Positions 35,680 to 43,786 of a DNA stretch of 64,000 nucleotides are shown here, in pieces. The DNA is taken from positions 982,501-1,046,500 of the forward strand of contig NZ_LBHB01000002.1 of NCBI RefSeq assembly GCF_001010945.1. Reading direction: 5' to 3'. The notes beneath the pieces were generated by a model that made no database searches, had not been told where the DNA came from, and saw only the letters and a program-made list of their open reading frames with translations. Position 1 is the first letter of the stretch. Each line of letters begins with the position of its first letter. A program made the position numbers and the translations under genes. This DNA is from Aurantiacibacter luteus (lineage in GTDB: Bacteria > Pseudomonadota > Alphaproteobacteria > Sphingomonadales > Sphingomonadaceae).

Positions 35680-35762
35680 CGAGATAGCCGGGAGCCAAAC
35701 CCGGCAGCACCCGTTTGTGCAGTGCAGCATGGATGGTCCGGCTGCATCTCACCGGAGCCACC

Positions 35763-36056
35763 ATGATGCCTCAATCCGATACCGAAGCCTGGTCGCGCCT
35801 TGCCGTGGACACCTGGTCGCTCTCGTTCGAGGCGGCATCGGTCATGTGGCTGCGCGGTCTCAGGATGATGACCGGCGGCAAGCTGGCCGAGCGCGAGGCC
35901 GAGCGCATGGTGCGCGAAAAGGTCATGGCCAACATGATGCTGTGGCCCGCGCTGATGCTGGGCGGGGTGGCGCAGGGTCCGGAGGAGATCGCCCGGCGCA
36001 CGTTGCAGCATTACGGGCCTTCGGTGCGCGCCAATCGTCGCCGGCTGACGCGGTGA
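35763..36056 (+). CDS. Small hypothetical protein (phasin-like length)
   Basis: A 97-residue helical protein (MMPQSDTEAWSRLAVDTWS ... LQHYGPSVRANRRRLTR). GGAG at 35754-35757 lies 5 nt from ATG 35763 and 8 nt from the next ATG at 35766, so either start is possible. It has amphipathic segments with many Met (GLRMMTGG, KVMANMMLWPALMLGG) and a basic tail. Similar short proteins occur beside polyhydroxyalkanoate genes, but nothing here supports that role. Confidence 0.6.
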   Translation: MMPQSDTEAWSRLAVDTWSLSFEAASVMWLRGLRMMTGGKLAEREAERMVREKVMANMMLWPALMLGGVAQGPEEIARRTLQHYGPSVRANRRRLTR

Positions 36057-36089
36057 CCAAGCACGCCGAGCGGGCGGCAGGCTGATCGG

Positions 36090-36605
36090 CTAGCCGCCGC
36101 GACCGTTGCCGGCAGGGTCCGCCCGCGCGCCGCTGTCGCTGTCGGTGAGCCCGCTACCGCCGCGTCCGCGCCCCTGTCCCGCCGGGTCGGCGTAGCTACC
36201 GCTGTCGCTGTCCGAATACCCCGACGACCCCCCGCGCCCCCGGCCATTGCCGGCAGGATCGGCGTAGGAACCAGTGTCGCTGTCGGTCACGCCCGACTGC
36301 CCGCCGCGCCCGCGCCCGTTTCCGGCAGGATCGGCATAGGATCCGCTGTCGCTGTCGGTCACGCCGCTCTCGTATCCGCCACGCCCGTTTCCGGCGGGGT
36401 CGGCATAGGAACCGCTGTCGCTGTCGGTTGCGCCGGACTGTCCGTTGTATCCGCGGCCCCTGCCAGCCGGATCGCCGTAGCGTCCGGAATCGCCGTCGGT
36501 CACTCCGCCCACGGTCGCGCAGGCGGAAAGACCGCTGCCCAGCGCTGCGGCTCCGGCCACGCGGGCGATGAACGATCGGCGATCGGTGCGAAATGCGCGC
36601 TTCAT
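36090..36605 (-). CDS. Tandem-repeat lipoprotein with twin-arginine signal
   Basis: A 171-residue protein. It opens with a twin-arginine leader (RTDRRSFIARVAGAAALG) and a lipobox (GSGLSAC), then carries about six copies of a ~23-residue module, T/SDSDSGSYADPAGNGRG..., differing at a few positions. The repeats are Gly/Ser/Asp-rich and calcium-binding-like in composition (alternating D and S), but no known calcium motif is exact. It is probably a surface-exposed low-complexity lipoprotein; repeat number is likely to vary between strains. Confidence 0.75.
   Translation of the reverse strand: MKRAFRTDRRSFIARVAGAAALGSGLSACATVGGVTDGDSGRYGDPAGRGRGYNGQSGATDSDSGSYADPAGNGRGGYESGVTDSDSGSYADPAGNGRGRGGQSGVTDSDTGSYADPAGNGRGRGGSSGYSDSDSGSYADPAGQGRGRGGSGLTDSDSGARADPAGNGRGG
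36093..36510. repeat. Tandem coding repeat (~69-72 bp units)
   Basis: Six near-copies of a ~70-bp unit encode the TDSDSGSYADPAGNGRG module of the lipoprotein gene; key identical blocks read GGATCGGCGTAGGA and CTGTCGCTGTCGG on the plus strand. Confidence 0.8.
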
Positions 36606-36701
36606 GCCAGGTACTCCCCTAAGTACGATTTCCTGGCGACCCGCTTGGCGGATTGCGCGGAGACAGCTTAACGGCGCGCGAATGCGGCCGCGTGCAATCG
36701 T

Positions 36702-37031
36702 TCAGGAAAGGCCCGCCCGCTTCAGCTCCCCGCCAAGCCGCCCGGTCAGCCACAGGCCGAACATCCGGAAGTCCGAAACGAGGCTCCACAGCGGGTGGGT
36801 GAAGGTGGCGGGGCGATTGCGCTCGACGGTGAAGTGCGCGACCCAGGCGAAGAAATACCCCGCGACAGGCATCGCCAGCAGCAGCCACCAGTTGCCGGTG
36901 ACGATCGCCGCCAAGGCCACCGCGATGACGAGCGCCGTACCGACATAATGAAGGGCGCGGGTGCGCGGCTTCGAGTGCTCGCGCAGGTAGAACAGCCAGA
37001 ATTGGTCGAAGGTCTGCTTGTCGCTCGTCAT
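36702..37031 (-). CDS. Mpo1-like (DUF962) membrane protein
   Basis: About 109 residues from ATG 37031. DUF962 features: FDQFWLFYLREHSKPRTRALHYVGTAL at the start, FFAWVAHFTVERNRPATFTHPLWSLVSDFRMF in the middle, and two to three membrane helices. In yeast, Mpo1 is an iron-dependent dioxygenase for 2-hydroxy fatty acids; the conserved histidines (HYVG, AHFTVE) needed for that are present. Bacterial members are mostly uncharacterised. Confidence 0.87.
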   Translation of the reverse strand: MTSDKQTFDQFWLFYLREHSKPRTRALHYVGTALVIAVALAAIVTGNWWLLLAMPVAGYFFAWVAHFTVERNRPATFTHPLWSLVSDFRMFGLWLTGRLGGELKRAGLS

Positions 37032-37059
37032 GACCTGGCGAGCATTACACGCCTCTTGC

Positions 37060-37632
37060 TCAATTGCCCATCGCCAGGACCGCGCCGACATCGATCGTGC
37101 GGCCGTAAGGCGAAGCGGCCGGCTCGGCAGGCGCGGGAACCTCTATCACGTCGGCCGTGGGCTCGCCCGTGCGCGCCTCGCTCATGGCTGCGTAGTGCGG
37201 AGCCTGGGCATAGCGCACCGTGGGTTCGCTGCGGGCCAGCTGCGGCTGCCGGGCATCGAGCGCGGCGGCGGCATTGGCCTCGGACTCCTCGATCTTCCAG
37301 CGCGCCTCCATGCGGGCAAGCTCGGCATCGATGTCGTAATCGCCGGCATAGGGATCGCTCTGTCCCCAGCGCGAGCGGTCGCGATAGCGCCCGCGCAGCG
37401 CCAGTTCGGCCACCTCGACGCGGCCTTCGGGGGTCTCCATCGCGTAGTGATCGGGCAGCCGGTCGCGTGTAGGGTTGCCCGCGGCGCCGGCCTGGATGGC
37501 AGAGGTCTGCGGCAGCGAGGCGGTCACGTCAGAGCGGACGCCGATGGGGTCGGTGCTCATTGCGTGGCCGGCCACGGCTCCGGCGAGCGGGACCGCGACG
37601 GCAGCGGCCAGTATCCAGGGCGAGATATTCAT
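37060..37632 (-). CDS. Hypothetical exported protein
   Basis: About 190 residues from ATG 37632 with a signal peptide (MNISPWILAAAVAVPLAGAVAGHA). The mature part is charged and repetitive without a recognised domain (ELALRGRYRDRSRWGQSDPYAGDYDIDAEL and an Ala/Pro tail ending GAVLAMGN). Probably periplasmic. It may be co-transcribed with the DUF962 gene 28 bp downstream. Function unknown. Confidence 0.6.
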   Translation of the reverse strand: MNISPWILAAAVAVPLAGAVAGHAMSTDPIGVRSDVTASLPQTSAIQAGAAGNPTRDRLPDHYAMETPEGRVEVAELALRGRYRDRSRWGQSDPYAGDYDIDAELARMEARWKIEESEANAAAALDARQPQLARSEPTVRYAQAPHYAAMSEARTGEPTADVIEVPAPAEPAASPYGRTIDVGAVLAMGN

Positions 37633-37743
37633 CACTTGTGGCTCCGGCAGACGGGGCGAAGGGTTTGGATAATAAAAACTTGCCGCGACCATCGGTTCCG
37701 GGTGAGAGGCAGGTAGAAGGTTAACGCTAACGGGGGTTTATCC

Positions 37744-38184
37744 ATGCGCCAGTCGTTCTTGCTGCTCCTCACCGCGCTGCTGGCGGCGTGTGGCACCGGG
37801 TCCGGAACGGGCACCGGGCAGGATGTGCCGGGGGACGGCTCGGACAGCCGCCCCTATGCCGGGATCGCCGAGGGCGCGGTGCTGCGCCTCGTCGGGACGG
37901 AACCGTTCTGGGGCGGGACCATCGCGGGTGGGACCTTCACTTACACGACGCCGGAGAACCAGGCGGGCGAGGCGGCGGCGGTGACGCGCTTCGCCGGACG
38001 CGGCGGGCTGTCGTTCAGCGGCACCATGGGCGCGCGCCAGCTAGACCTCGTCGTTACGCCCGGCGCGTGCTCCGACGGGATGAGCGACCGCACCTATCCC
38101 TTCGTCGCCACCCTGCAGCTGGGCGGCGAACAACGGCAGGGATGCGCCTGGCGCGAGGGCGATGATCTGGGCGCCGCCCCCTGA
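37744..38184 (+). CDS. COG3650-like small lipoprotein
   Basis: A 146-residue lipoprotein: signal LLLLTALLAACGTG, a Gly-rich linker, then GTEPFWGGTIAGGTFTYTTPE and the conserved CSDGMSDRTYPF...GCAWR, which matches COG3650/DUF membrane lipoproteins ('GTEPFW..., CsDGMSdr.YP...GCA'). Two cysteines in that core probably form a disulfide. Function unknown. It is followed 6 bp later by the convergent S41 peptidase gene. Confidence 0.78.
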   Translation: MRQSFLLLLTALLAACGTGSGTGTGQDVPGDGSDSRPYAGIAEGAVLRLVGTEPFWGGTIAGGTFTYTTPENQAGEAAAVTRFAGRGGLSFSGTMGARQLDLVVTPGACSDGMSDRTYPFVATLQLGGEQRQGCAWREGDDLGAAP

Positions 38185-38190
38185 TGCACC

Positions 38191-39615
38191 TTAGTAGGCG
38201 CCCGGCACCTCGTGCTGGGTGGCGGTCCGGTCGCCGACGGAGGGCAGCAGCAGCCCGCTGTCGCGCACGGCGGCCGTGCCGGTGCCCGTGGTGATCGGCG
38301 TGCACGAACGGCCCGCGAGGAAATCGAGGGCGACGCTGATCTGCGTCTCGCGCGGATCGCCGAGCTGGGCGTTCAGCGTATCCGCGGCGCGGCAGGTCGT
38401 CGGCACGAACGGTGCGAGGCCCGCATAATAGCCGCCGAAGTTCTCCGAATTGCGAACCTCCAGCGTCACCGCGCGGAACCTCAGGTCGCAGGCGGCGAGG
38501 TCGAAGGCCTCCTGCCCGACCGGTTTGCCAAAGGTGTTGTCGCCAATCAGCGCGATGTCGCGGACGTAGGGCTTGATGCCGTTGATCAGTAGTTCGCTGG
38601 CCGATGCGCTGGAGCGCGAGGTGATGAAGGCGATCTTGGTCGGCGCGATGGAATTGCCGTTGGGCGCGAAACGATAGACGGAATTGTCCGCCGCGCGCGA
38701 CGGGCGGAAGGTGATCTGCTCGAACACCTGGCCCGACAGGTTGCGGCCCAGGAGGTCGGCGAAGCGTTCGGCGATGCGGATCAGCCCGCCGCCGTTGTAG
38801 CGCAGGTCGATGATCAGTTCGGTCACACCGGCGGCGCGGAACTGGGCGAAGGCGTTATTGAGGTCGGTCTCCGCCGAGGCGACCGAGAAGGTGCGCAGGT
38901 TGATGTAACCGACCTGCTTGCCGCCGTCGTTAATGATCCGCGCGCCGTAGCGGTCGGACACGGGATCGAGCGCGTAGTCCGTTTTGGTCAGCGAGACATC
39001 CCGCGTTGCGCCGGTCTGGTCGATGATCCGGAGCACGCGGGTCGTGCCCGCCGTGCTCGGCCCCAGGGCTTCGCTGACGGCAGCCGCGCCACCGCTGGCG
39101 AAGATGCTGTTGACGCTGACGATGTTGGCGGCCGTCGTGCCGATGCCGACGATCTCTGTCCCACGATCGACGTTGCCGGCCAGCGCCGCGGTGCCCTCGA
39201 AGGTCTCGATCACGAACAGCCGGCGGTTGTCGGTGTCGTAGCGCAGGCGGAAGCCGAAGCCCGCGCTGGCGCCGCTGTTCTGGAACGCGGTCTCCTCGGC
39301 GATCGAGGTGGCATAGCTGAAGAAGCGGTCGCGCTGCTGCGCGCGGGCCGGGGCGACGAGCGCGTCGATGTAGCTCTGCAGGTCGCTGTAGCTGGCCTTG
39401 TTGACGCTGAGGTCAAGCAGCTCGGGGAATAGGTAGTTCGTCTCCAGCGTGTTGCGCACGAAATCCTGCTGCGCCGAGAGCGAGCACTGCGCCGTCGTCG
39501 AGCTTGGCGTCGGCGTAGGCACGTTGCCGGTGTTGCCTCCACCGCCGCCCCCTCCGCCGCAGCCGGCGAGCAGGGCGATGACGGCGAGCGAGGCGGAGAA
39601 TTTCGAGGCGCGCAT
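38191..39615 (-). CDS. S41 family (C-terminal processing) peptidase lipoprotein
   Basis: A 474-residue lipoprotein with signal AVIALLAGC immediately followed by a glycine run (GGGGGGGG) and a Pro/Thr linker. A PDZ-like region is followed by the S41 catalytic domain: LIIDLRYNGGG near residue 268, catalytic serine in ITSRSSASASELLINGI and the lysine in FGKPVGQEAF. It cleaves near protein C-termini in the periplasm or at the surface. The poly-Gly after the lipidated Cys suggests a flexible surface tether. A degenerate REP half-site lies upstream (39750-39770). Confidence 0.88.
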   Translation of the reverse strand: MRASKFSASLAVIALLAGCGGGGGGGGNTGNVPTPTPSSTTAQCSLSAQQDFVRNTLETNYLFPELLDLSVNKASYSDLQSYIDALVAPARAQQRDRFFSYATSIAEETAFQNSGASAGFGFRLRYDTDNRRLFVIETFEGTAALAGNVDRGTEIVGIGTTAANIVSVNSIFASGGAAAVSEALGPSTAGTTRVLRIIDQTGATRDVSLTKTDYALDPVSDRYGARIINDGGKQVGYINLRTFSVASAETDLNNAFAQFRAAGVTELIIDLRYNGGGLIRIAERFADLLGRNLSGQVFEQITFRPSRAADNSVYRFAPNGNSIAPTKIAFITSRSSASASELLINGIKPYVRDIALIGDNTFGKPVGQEAFDLAACDLRFRAVTLEVRNSENFGGYYAGLAPFVPTTCRAADTLNAQLGDPRETQISVALDFLAGRSCTPITTGTGTAAVRDSGLLLPSVGDRTATQHEVPGAY

Positions 39616-39749
39616 GAAAGACCCTTTGAATTCAGAGCGATGGTGCGGACAAGACCGGAAGCTTGTCTACGCCTGCCACGCGGTGCTGGCAAGCTGGCAG
39701 GGCCCCTCGGCGCGGTCCGCGCAACTGGGCCGGTGATGTCACGCCGATT

Positions 39750-39770
39750 CCTTCGACAGGCTGAACGGAC
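39750..39770. repeat. Degenerate REP-like half-site
   Basis: CCTTCGACAGGCTGAACGGA resembles one arm of the REP-like repeat found after glpD (15393-15418). It is a lone arm with no partner nearby. Confidence 0.4.
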
Positions 39771-39851
39771 AGGGCGCTTGCAATGCGCAGACGCAATGGG
39801 CACATCGGCGGCCCGCTATCCGTAAATGCCGCATTTTTCGAAGGACCTTCC

Positions 39852-40454
39852 ATGCTCGAACACGTACCCGCCTGGCTCGGCAAGCTCCTGCGAGGCGTGC
39901 GTGCCGGGCATGGCAAGCTGGTGCTGGCGCGGCTGGGCGACGAAGGTCTGGTGGGCAAGGGCGGCTTCACGCTGAAGTCGGCGGCCTTTGCCGATGGCGA
40001 GCCGCTCGATCCCAGCTTCACCGCGGACGAGGAAGACGCCGTTGCCCCGCCGCTGGAATGGAGCGCGCCGCCCGCAGGCACGCAGGAACTGGTGCTGGTG
40101 GTGGAGGATGCCGATTCCCCCACGCCCGAGCCGTTCTGCCACTGGCTGGTCTGGGGTCTCGCCCCCCAAAAGGGCCAACTGCTGGAGGGTGAGGTGCCGC
40201 CGCGCGTCGGCAAGAATTCGTTCGGCAACTCCGAATGGCTGCTGCCCGACCCGCCCACCGGCCACGAGGCGCACGACTATGTCTTCCAGCTCTACGCCCT
40301 CGACCTGCCGCTGACGCTGATGCCCGGCGCGAGTCGCAGCGACCTGGAAGCGGCGATGGCGGGCCACGTCATCGGAATTGCAACGCTGACAGGCACTTAC
40401 GCGCGCGAAGAAGGCGGGGATTACGACTGGGACGATAGCGACGACACCGAATGA
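39852..40454 (+). CDS. YbhB/YbcL (PEBP, Raf kinase inhibitor-like) family protein
   Basis: About 200 residues from ATG 39852. The PEBP fold signature is clear: FTADEEDAVAPPLEWSAPPAG, LVLVVEDADSPTPEPFCHWLVWGL near residue 80 (the ligand-binding DxDxP and HW), and HDYVFQLYALDLPLTL. These small proteins bind phospholipids or anions; YbhB is of unknown physiological role. It ends 49 bp before the SWIB gene, in the same direction. Confidence 0.87.
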   Translation: MLEHVPAWLGKLLRGVRAGHGKLVLARLGDEGLVGKGGFTLKSAAFADGEPLDPSFTADEEDAVAPPLEWSAPPAGTQELVLVVEDADSPTPEPFCHWLVWGLAPQKGQLLEGEVPPRVGKNSFGNSEWLLPDPPTGHEAHDYVFQLYALDLPLTLMPGASRSDLEAAMAGHVIGIATLTGTYAREEGGDYDWDDSDDTE

Positions 40455-40503
40455 ACGGTGCTAGGCTGCGTTCCATGATTTTTTGACTGAAAGGAAAGTA
40501 CCA

Positions 40504-40755
40504 ATGGCTGCCAAGAACAATGCTCTCAACAAGCCGGTCAACCTGACGCCGGAACTGGAAGAAGTGGTCGGCAAGGGCCCGATGACCCGCGCCCAGGTCA
40601 CCAGCAAGGTGTGGGACCACATCAAGGCCAACAACCTGCAGGATTCCAAGGACAAGCGCATGATCAACCCCGACGCCAAGCTGGGCGCGGTGATCGGCAA
40701 GGACCAGATCTCCATGTTCAAGATGACGGGCGCCGTCTCCAAGCACATGAGCTGA
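40504..40755 (+). CDS. SWIB/MDM2 domain protein
   Basis: An 83-residue stand-alone SWIB domain starting at ATG 40504 (GAAAGGAAA ribosome binding site upstream). The SWIB core reads LTPELEEVVGKGPMTRAQVTSK, WDHIKANNLQDSKDKRMINPD, LGAVIGKDQISMFKMTG. SWIB domains are known from eukaryotic chromatin remodelers and from chlamydial topoisomerases; short bacterial versions exist in alphaproteobacteria and are thought to be DNA- or protein-interacting. A terminator hairpin follows. Confidence 0.92.
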   Translation: MAAKNNALNKPVNLTPELEEVVGKGPMTRAQVTSKVWDHIKANNLQDSKDKRMINPDAKLGAVIGKDQISMFKMTGAVSKHMS

Positions 40756-40785
40756 TCGGTCTTTCCGAACCTCCGGAAACGGACG

Positions 40786-40822
40786 AGGGCGGTGCGCGAG
40801 GAGCGCGCCGCCCTTTCCTTTT
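40786..40822 (+). terminator. Rho-independent terminator after the SWIB gene
   Basis: A GC-rich hairpin (AGGGCGG... pairing with ...CCGCCCT, with GCGCG/CGCGC below the loop) followed by a T-rich run TTTCCTTTTG. Confidence 0.7.
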
Positions 40823-40916
40823 GCGCTCTTCGCACCGCGGTTCGCATATCCGAAGGTTTCGCCATTTGGAAAACGGTGGCATAGTTGCCGGCGAACCGAG
40901 AACCCGAGGACCTGTC

Positions 40917-42179
40917 ATGGCAACCATCGTTGGCGGCGTCGCCACGTCGCACACTCCCACCATTGCCTTTGCCAAGGACGGCGGCAAGCAGGACGATCCC
41001 GTCTGGAAGCCGATCTTCAAGGGCTATGAGCCGGTGCAGGCGTGGTTTCGCGAAAAGGCGCCCGACGTTCTCGTCTACATCTACAACGATCACATGACGG
41101 CCTTCTTCGACCACTACAGCCACTTCGCGCTGGGGGTGGGAGAGCGCTTCGCCCCAGCCGACGAGGGCGGAGGCCCGCGTGACATCCCGGCCATCGCGGG
41201 CGATCCGGACTTCGCCGCGCACGTCGCCCGGGTGATGGTCGCCAACGAGTTCGACCTCAGCTATTTCCAGGGCAAGGCCCTCGACCACGGGGCCTTCTCT
41301 CCGCTCAGCGTGATGGTCGATCACGACCGCGAGACCGGCTGGGCCTGCAAGCTGTTGCCCGTGGTCTGCGGCGTGCTGACGGTCCCGCTTCCGAGCGCGC
41401 GGCGGTTCTGGAAGTTCGGTCGCAGCCTGCGCCAGGCGATCCTCAGTTATCCCAAGGACATCAAGGTCGCCATCGCCGGCACCGGCGGGCTTAGCCACCA
41501 GGTCCACGGCGAGGGATGCGGTTTCAACAACCCCGAATGGGACCACGAGTTCATGGAGCGGCTGGAAAAGGACCCGGAGAGCCTGCTCGACATGACCGTG
41601 GCGGACCTCGCCAGGCTGGGCGGCTGGGAAGGCGCCGAGGTCGTCATGTGGCTGATGATGCGCGGTGCGCTGAGCGAGAAGGTCGAGGTGACGCACAAGA
41701 CCTACTTCCTCCCCTCGATGTGCCCCATCGCTACCATGATCCTGGAAGACCGCGCGCAGGATGCCCCGGTCGAGCCGGTCGAGGTGACGCGCGAGCGGGC
41801 CTGGCACGACTATGCCGGGGCGGAGGACATGGCGGGCACCTATCCCTTCACCATCGAGCGCAGCGTGAAGGGCTATCGCCTCAACCATTTCCTCCATTCG
41901 CTGACCGACCCGGACGTGCGCCGCGCCTTCCGCGACGACGAGGAGGCGACGATGGCGGGGGCCGGGCTGAGCGAGGAAGAGCGCGACCTGGTGCGCCGCC
42001 GCGACTGGATCGGCATGATCCATTACGGCGTGATCTTCTTCATGCTGGAGAAGCTTGGTGCCGTCACCGGCATCGGCAACATCGACATCTACGCCGCGAT
42101 GAAGGGCATGAGCGTGCCCGAGTTCCAGAAGACCCGCAACGCGCAGATCAATTACGGCGTGGGCGGCAAGGAGGACTGA
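40917..42179 (+). CDS. Gallate/protocatechuate-type extradiol dioxygenase, fused LigB-LigA (DesB-like)
   Basis: A 420-residue fusion, close to the length of DesB (gallate dioxygenase). The N-terminal LigB-type domain has GGVATSHTPTIAF with an iron-ligand histidine and YNDHMTAFFDHYSHFALG, and GTGGLSHQVHGEG near residue 186. The C-terminal LigA-type domain includes RLNHFLHSLTDPDVRRAF, FMLEKLGAVTGIGNIDIYAAM. It would open the ring of gallate or protocatechuate using Fe(II) and O2. No other ring-cleavage genes are nearby, so it is an orphan here. Its 3' end overlaps the convergent DoxX gene by 28 bp. Confidence 0.87.
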   Translation: MATIVGGVATSHTPTIAFAKDGGKQDDPVWKPIFKGYEPVQAWFREKAPDVLVYIYNDHMTAFFDHYSHFALGVGERFAPADEGGGPRDIPAIAGDPDFAAHVARVMVANEFDLSYFQGKALDHGAFSPLSVMVDHDRETGWACKLLPVVCGVLTVPLPSARRFWKFGRSLRQAILSYPKDIKVAIAGTGGLSHQVHGEGCGFNNPEWDHEFMERLEKDPESLLDMTVADLARLGGWEGAEVVMWLMMRGALSEKVEVTHKTYFLPSMCPIATMILEDRAQDAPVEPVEVTRERAWHDYAGAEDMAGTYPFTIERSVKGYRLNHFLHSLTDPDVRRAFRDDEEATMAGAGLSEEERDLVRRRDWIGMIHYGVIFFMLEKLGAVTGIGNIDIYAAMKGMSVPEFQKTRNAQINYGVGGKED

Positions 42180-42580
42180 GGCCTGCGCCGAGCGAAGGGC
42201 CAGTCCGTCACCCGCGCCGTCCACAGCGCCAGCCAGATCACCAGCGGCTGCGCGATCATGCGCGGGACGTGGTAGGCCAGGCCCCAGCCGCCGTCGGGCC
42301 GCGCCATGTCCATCATCATGTGGTTCACGTTCGCGGGCCAGACGCACAGCGCGTAGAGCGCCAGCCCCACGCCCGCCGCCTGTCGCAGCCGAATGGAAAA
42401 CGGCTGGAGCAGGCCCACCGCGCCCGCGATCTCGGCGATGCCCGTCCACGCGACGACCGGACCGGGCAGGGGCACCCAGCCAGGGGTGATGCGCAGGAAC
42501 GGCGCGGGATCGACCAGGTGGCGATAACCGGCATAGGCATACAAGAGCGCGAGCAATGCGCGCAAAGTGCTTCGGATCAT
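42152..42580 (-). CDS. DoxX-family membrane protein
   Basis: A 142-residue four-helix membrane protein. DoxX features: LLALLYAYAGYRHLVDPAPFLRI at the start, VAWTGIAEIAGAVGLL, GVGLALYALCVWPANVNHMMM and PLVIWLALWTAR. Members act in thiosulfate:quinone or membrane stress functions; here the role is unknown. It overlaps the convergent dioxygenase gene by 28 bp and the DUF3253 gene by 4 bp. Confidence 0.85.
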   Translation of the reverse strand: MIRSTLRALLALLYAYAGYRHLVDPAPFLRITPGWVPLPGPVVAWTGIAEIAGAVGLLQPFSIRLRQAAGVGLALYALCVWPANVNHMMMDMARPDGGWGLAYHVPRMIAQPLVIWLALWTARVTDWPFARRRPQSSLPPTP

Positions 42581-42813
42581 CGCGACCTGCCGATACGATA
42601 CGGGCCTTCGGGCCTTGCCAGAGGGCGGCCCTTCCAGCTCAAAACCACGTCACCGGCATCAACCAGCCTGCCGCTGGCCTCATGCACGTCGTCCATTCTT
42701 GTGCGCCAGTCGCCCCCGGCGCCAGCCATCAGGCGTGCCGCCTCGCTAGGGCAGATGGTGGCGTCCGCCGCGCGGGCTTGCAGCAGCGCGGCGATCGCCT
42801 CCTCCGGCGTCAC
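42577..42813 (-). CDS. DUF3253 domain protein
   Basis: A 78-residue protein matching DUF3253: the DATICPSEAARLMAGAGGDWRTRMDDV pattern (ICPSEvAR...WR..M) then LVDAGDVVLSWKGRPL and a PYRIGRSR end. It probably forms a small winged-helix-like unit. Function unknown. Overlaps both neighbours (DoxX and pyridoxamine-oxidase-like) by 4 bp, so it is translated in an operon. Confidence 0.85.
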   Translation of the reverse strand: MTPEEAIAALLQARAADATICPSEAARLMAGAGGDWRTRMDDVHEASGRLVDAGDVVLSWKGRPLARPEGPYRIGRSR

Positions 42814-43283
42814 GCAGCGGCGGTGCCGGGCAGCTTGACCTCGCCCTCTTCCTCGCCGTCCCAGTAGTGGACGCGCTTGGCGACGACTTCCAGCATGGCG
42901 AGGCCCGGCGTATCCGTGCCCTGCGGAAACCAGCGGTCGAGGCCCTTGACCCAGTGCTCCTCGAAGCGGGCCTTGTCCTTGACGATATTGGCCTCGCCCT
43001 CGACGTGGATGAACATCCCCGGCGCACCGACGATGCCCTTGAGTCCGGCCTTGCCGGCGTAGCTGAGGCCGACCGACGGATCGCGGCCGATGTCCTCCAC
43101 CATCCGCGTATCGTCGTAGGTGAAGAAATAGCTGGTGCCTTCGTATTCGACTTCGGAATTGTTGCTCATCGGGCGGGCACCGATCGAGCCGTCCTGCGCG
43201 CGGCTGGAGAGCATGCAGAAGTCGATATCCTTCATATCCTCGGAAATATCGGCGAGGGTCTTGGTGGGGGCCTTGTCGGTCAT
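42810..43283 (-). CDS. Pyridoxamine 5'-phosphate oxidase-like general stress protein
   Basis: A 157-residue FMN-binding split-barrel protein, from ATG 43283. Segments typical of the general stress protein 26-like group: MKDIDFCMLSSRAQDGSIGARPMSNN, FFTYDDTRMVEDIGRDPSVGLSYAG, and HVEGEANIVKDKARFEEHW, ending with ..EGEVKLPGTAAA. Such proteins bind flavin and are stress-induced in many bacteria. A near-match to the EcfG consensus lies upstream (43312-43337). Confidence 0.87.
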   Translation of the reverse strand: MTDKAPTKTLADISEDMKDIDFCMLSSRAQDGSIGARPMSNNSEVEYEGTSYFFTYDDTRMVEDIGRDPSVGLSYAGKAGLKGIVGAPGMFIHVEGEANIVKDKARFEEHWVKGLDRWFPQGTDTPGLAMLEVVAKRVHYWDGEEEGEVKLPGTAAA

Positions 43284-43311
43284 CGTGTTCTCCGTTTCGT
43301 GTCGGGAAAAG

Positions 43312-43337
43312 AGCGATTTGCGCAAGCCCTTGGTTCC
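43312..43337 (-). promoter_or_regulatory. Weak EcfG-type promoter
   Basis: Minus strand: GGAAC (43337-43333), 17 nt, CGCT (43315-43312), three of four -10 bases matching. It lies 29 bp before the flavin-binding general stress gene. Confidence 0.4.
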
Positions 43338-43351
43338 CGCGCCGGACGAGA

Positions 43352-43786
43352 CTATGCGTCGGGCCGCCATTCGGGCGGGGCTAGCGTGAAGCCTTCGAAC
43401 TGGAAGCCGGGCGAGACGACGCAGCTGACGAGGGTGAAATCGTGCGCGCCCGCCATCGGCCGCGCCGACTGCCAGTCGCCCGGATGGACCACGGCCTGCA
43501 AGGCATGGCCCTGCAGCACCTCCGGCCCGAGGATCGTGCGCTCGACGTCGCCGCTGTCGGGTTCGCTGGTGGCGATCTCGAGCGGATTGCCCGCCTGCCA
43601 CAGCCACAGCTCCGCCGCGTCGACCCGGTGCCAGTGCGAATGCTGGTCGGCCCCGAGCAGGAAATGGATGAGCGTGGCGCTGGCTCGCTCACCCGGAGGG
43701 GCATCGGCGCGCCAAGTCTCGCGGTACCAGCCGCCCTCGGGATGCGCCGCCAGCCCGAGTTGCTCGATGAGCCGGGCCGCGTTCAA
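43352..43786 (-). CDS. DUF985 cupin protein
   Basis: About 144 residues from a TTG start that overlaps the upstream DUF427 gene's stop (TTGA). DUF985 hallmarks: LGLAAHPEGGWYRETWR, IHFLLGADQHSHWHRVDAAELW with the metal-ligand histidines, and VSCVVSPGFQFEGFTL. Cupin fold; the family includes enzymes acting on small sugar-like or amino-acid substrates, activity unknown. It is the last gene of the small-protein stress operon. Confidence 0.87.
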   Translation of the reverse strand: MNAARLIEQLGLAAHPEGGWYRETWRADAPPGERASATLIHFLLGADQHSHWHRVDAAELWLWQAGNPLEIATSEPDSGDVERTILGPEVLQGHALQAVVHPGDWQSARPMAGAHDFTLVSCVVSPGFQFEGFTLAPPEWRPDA

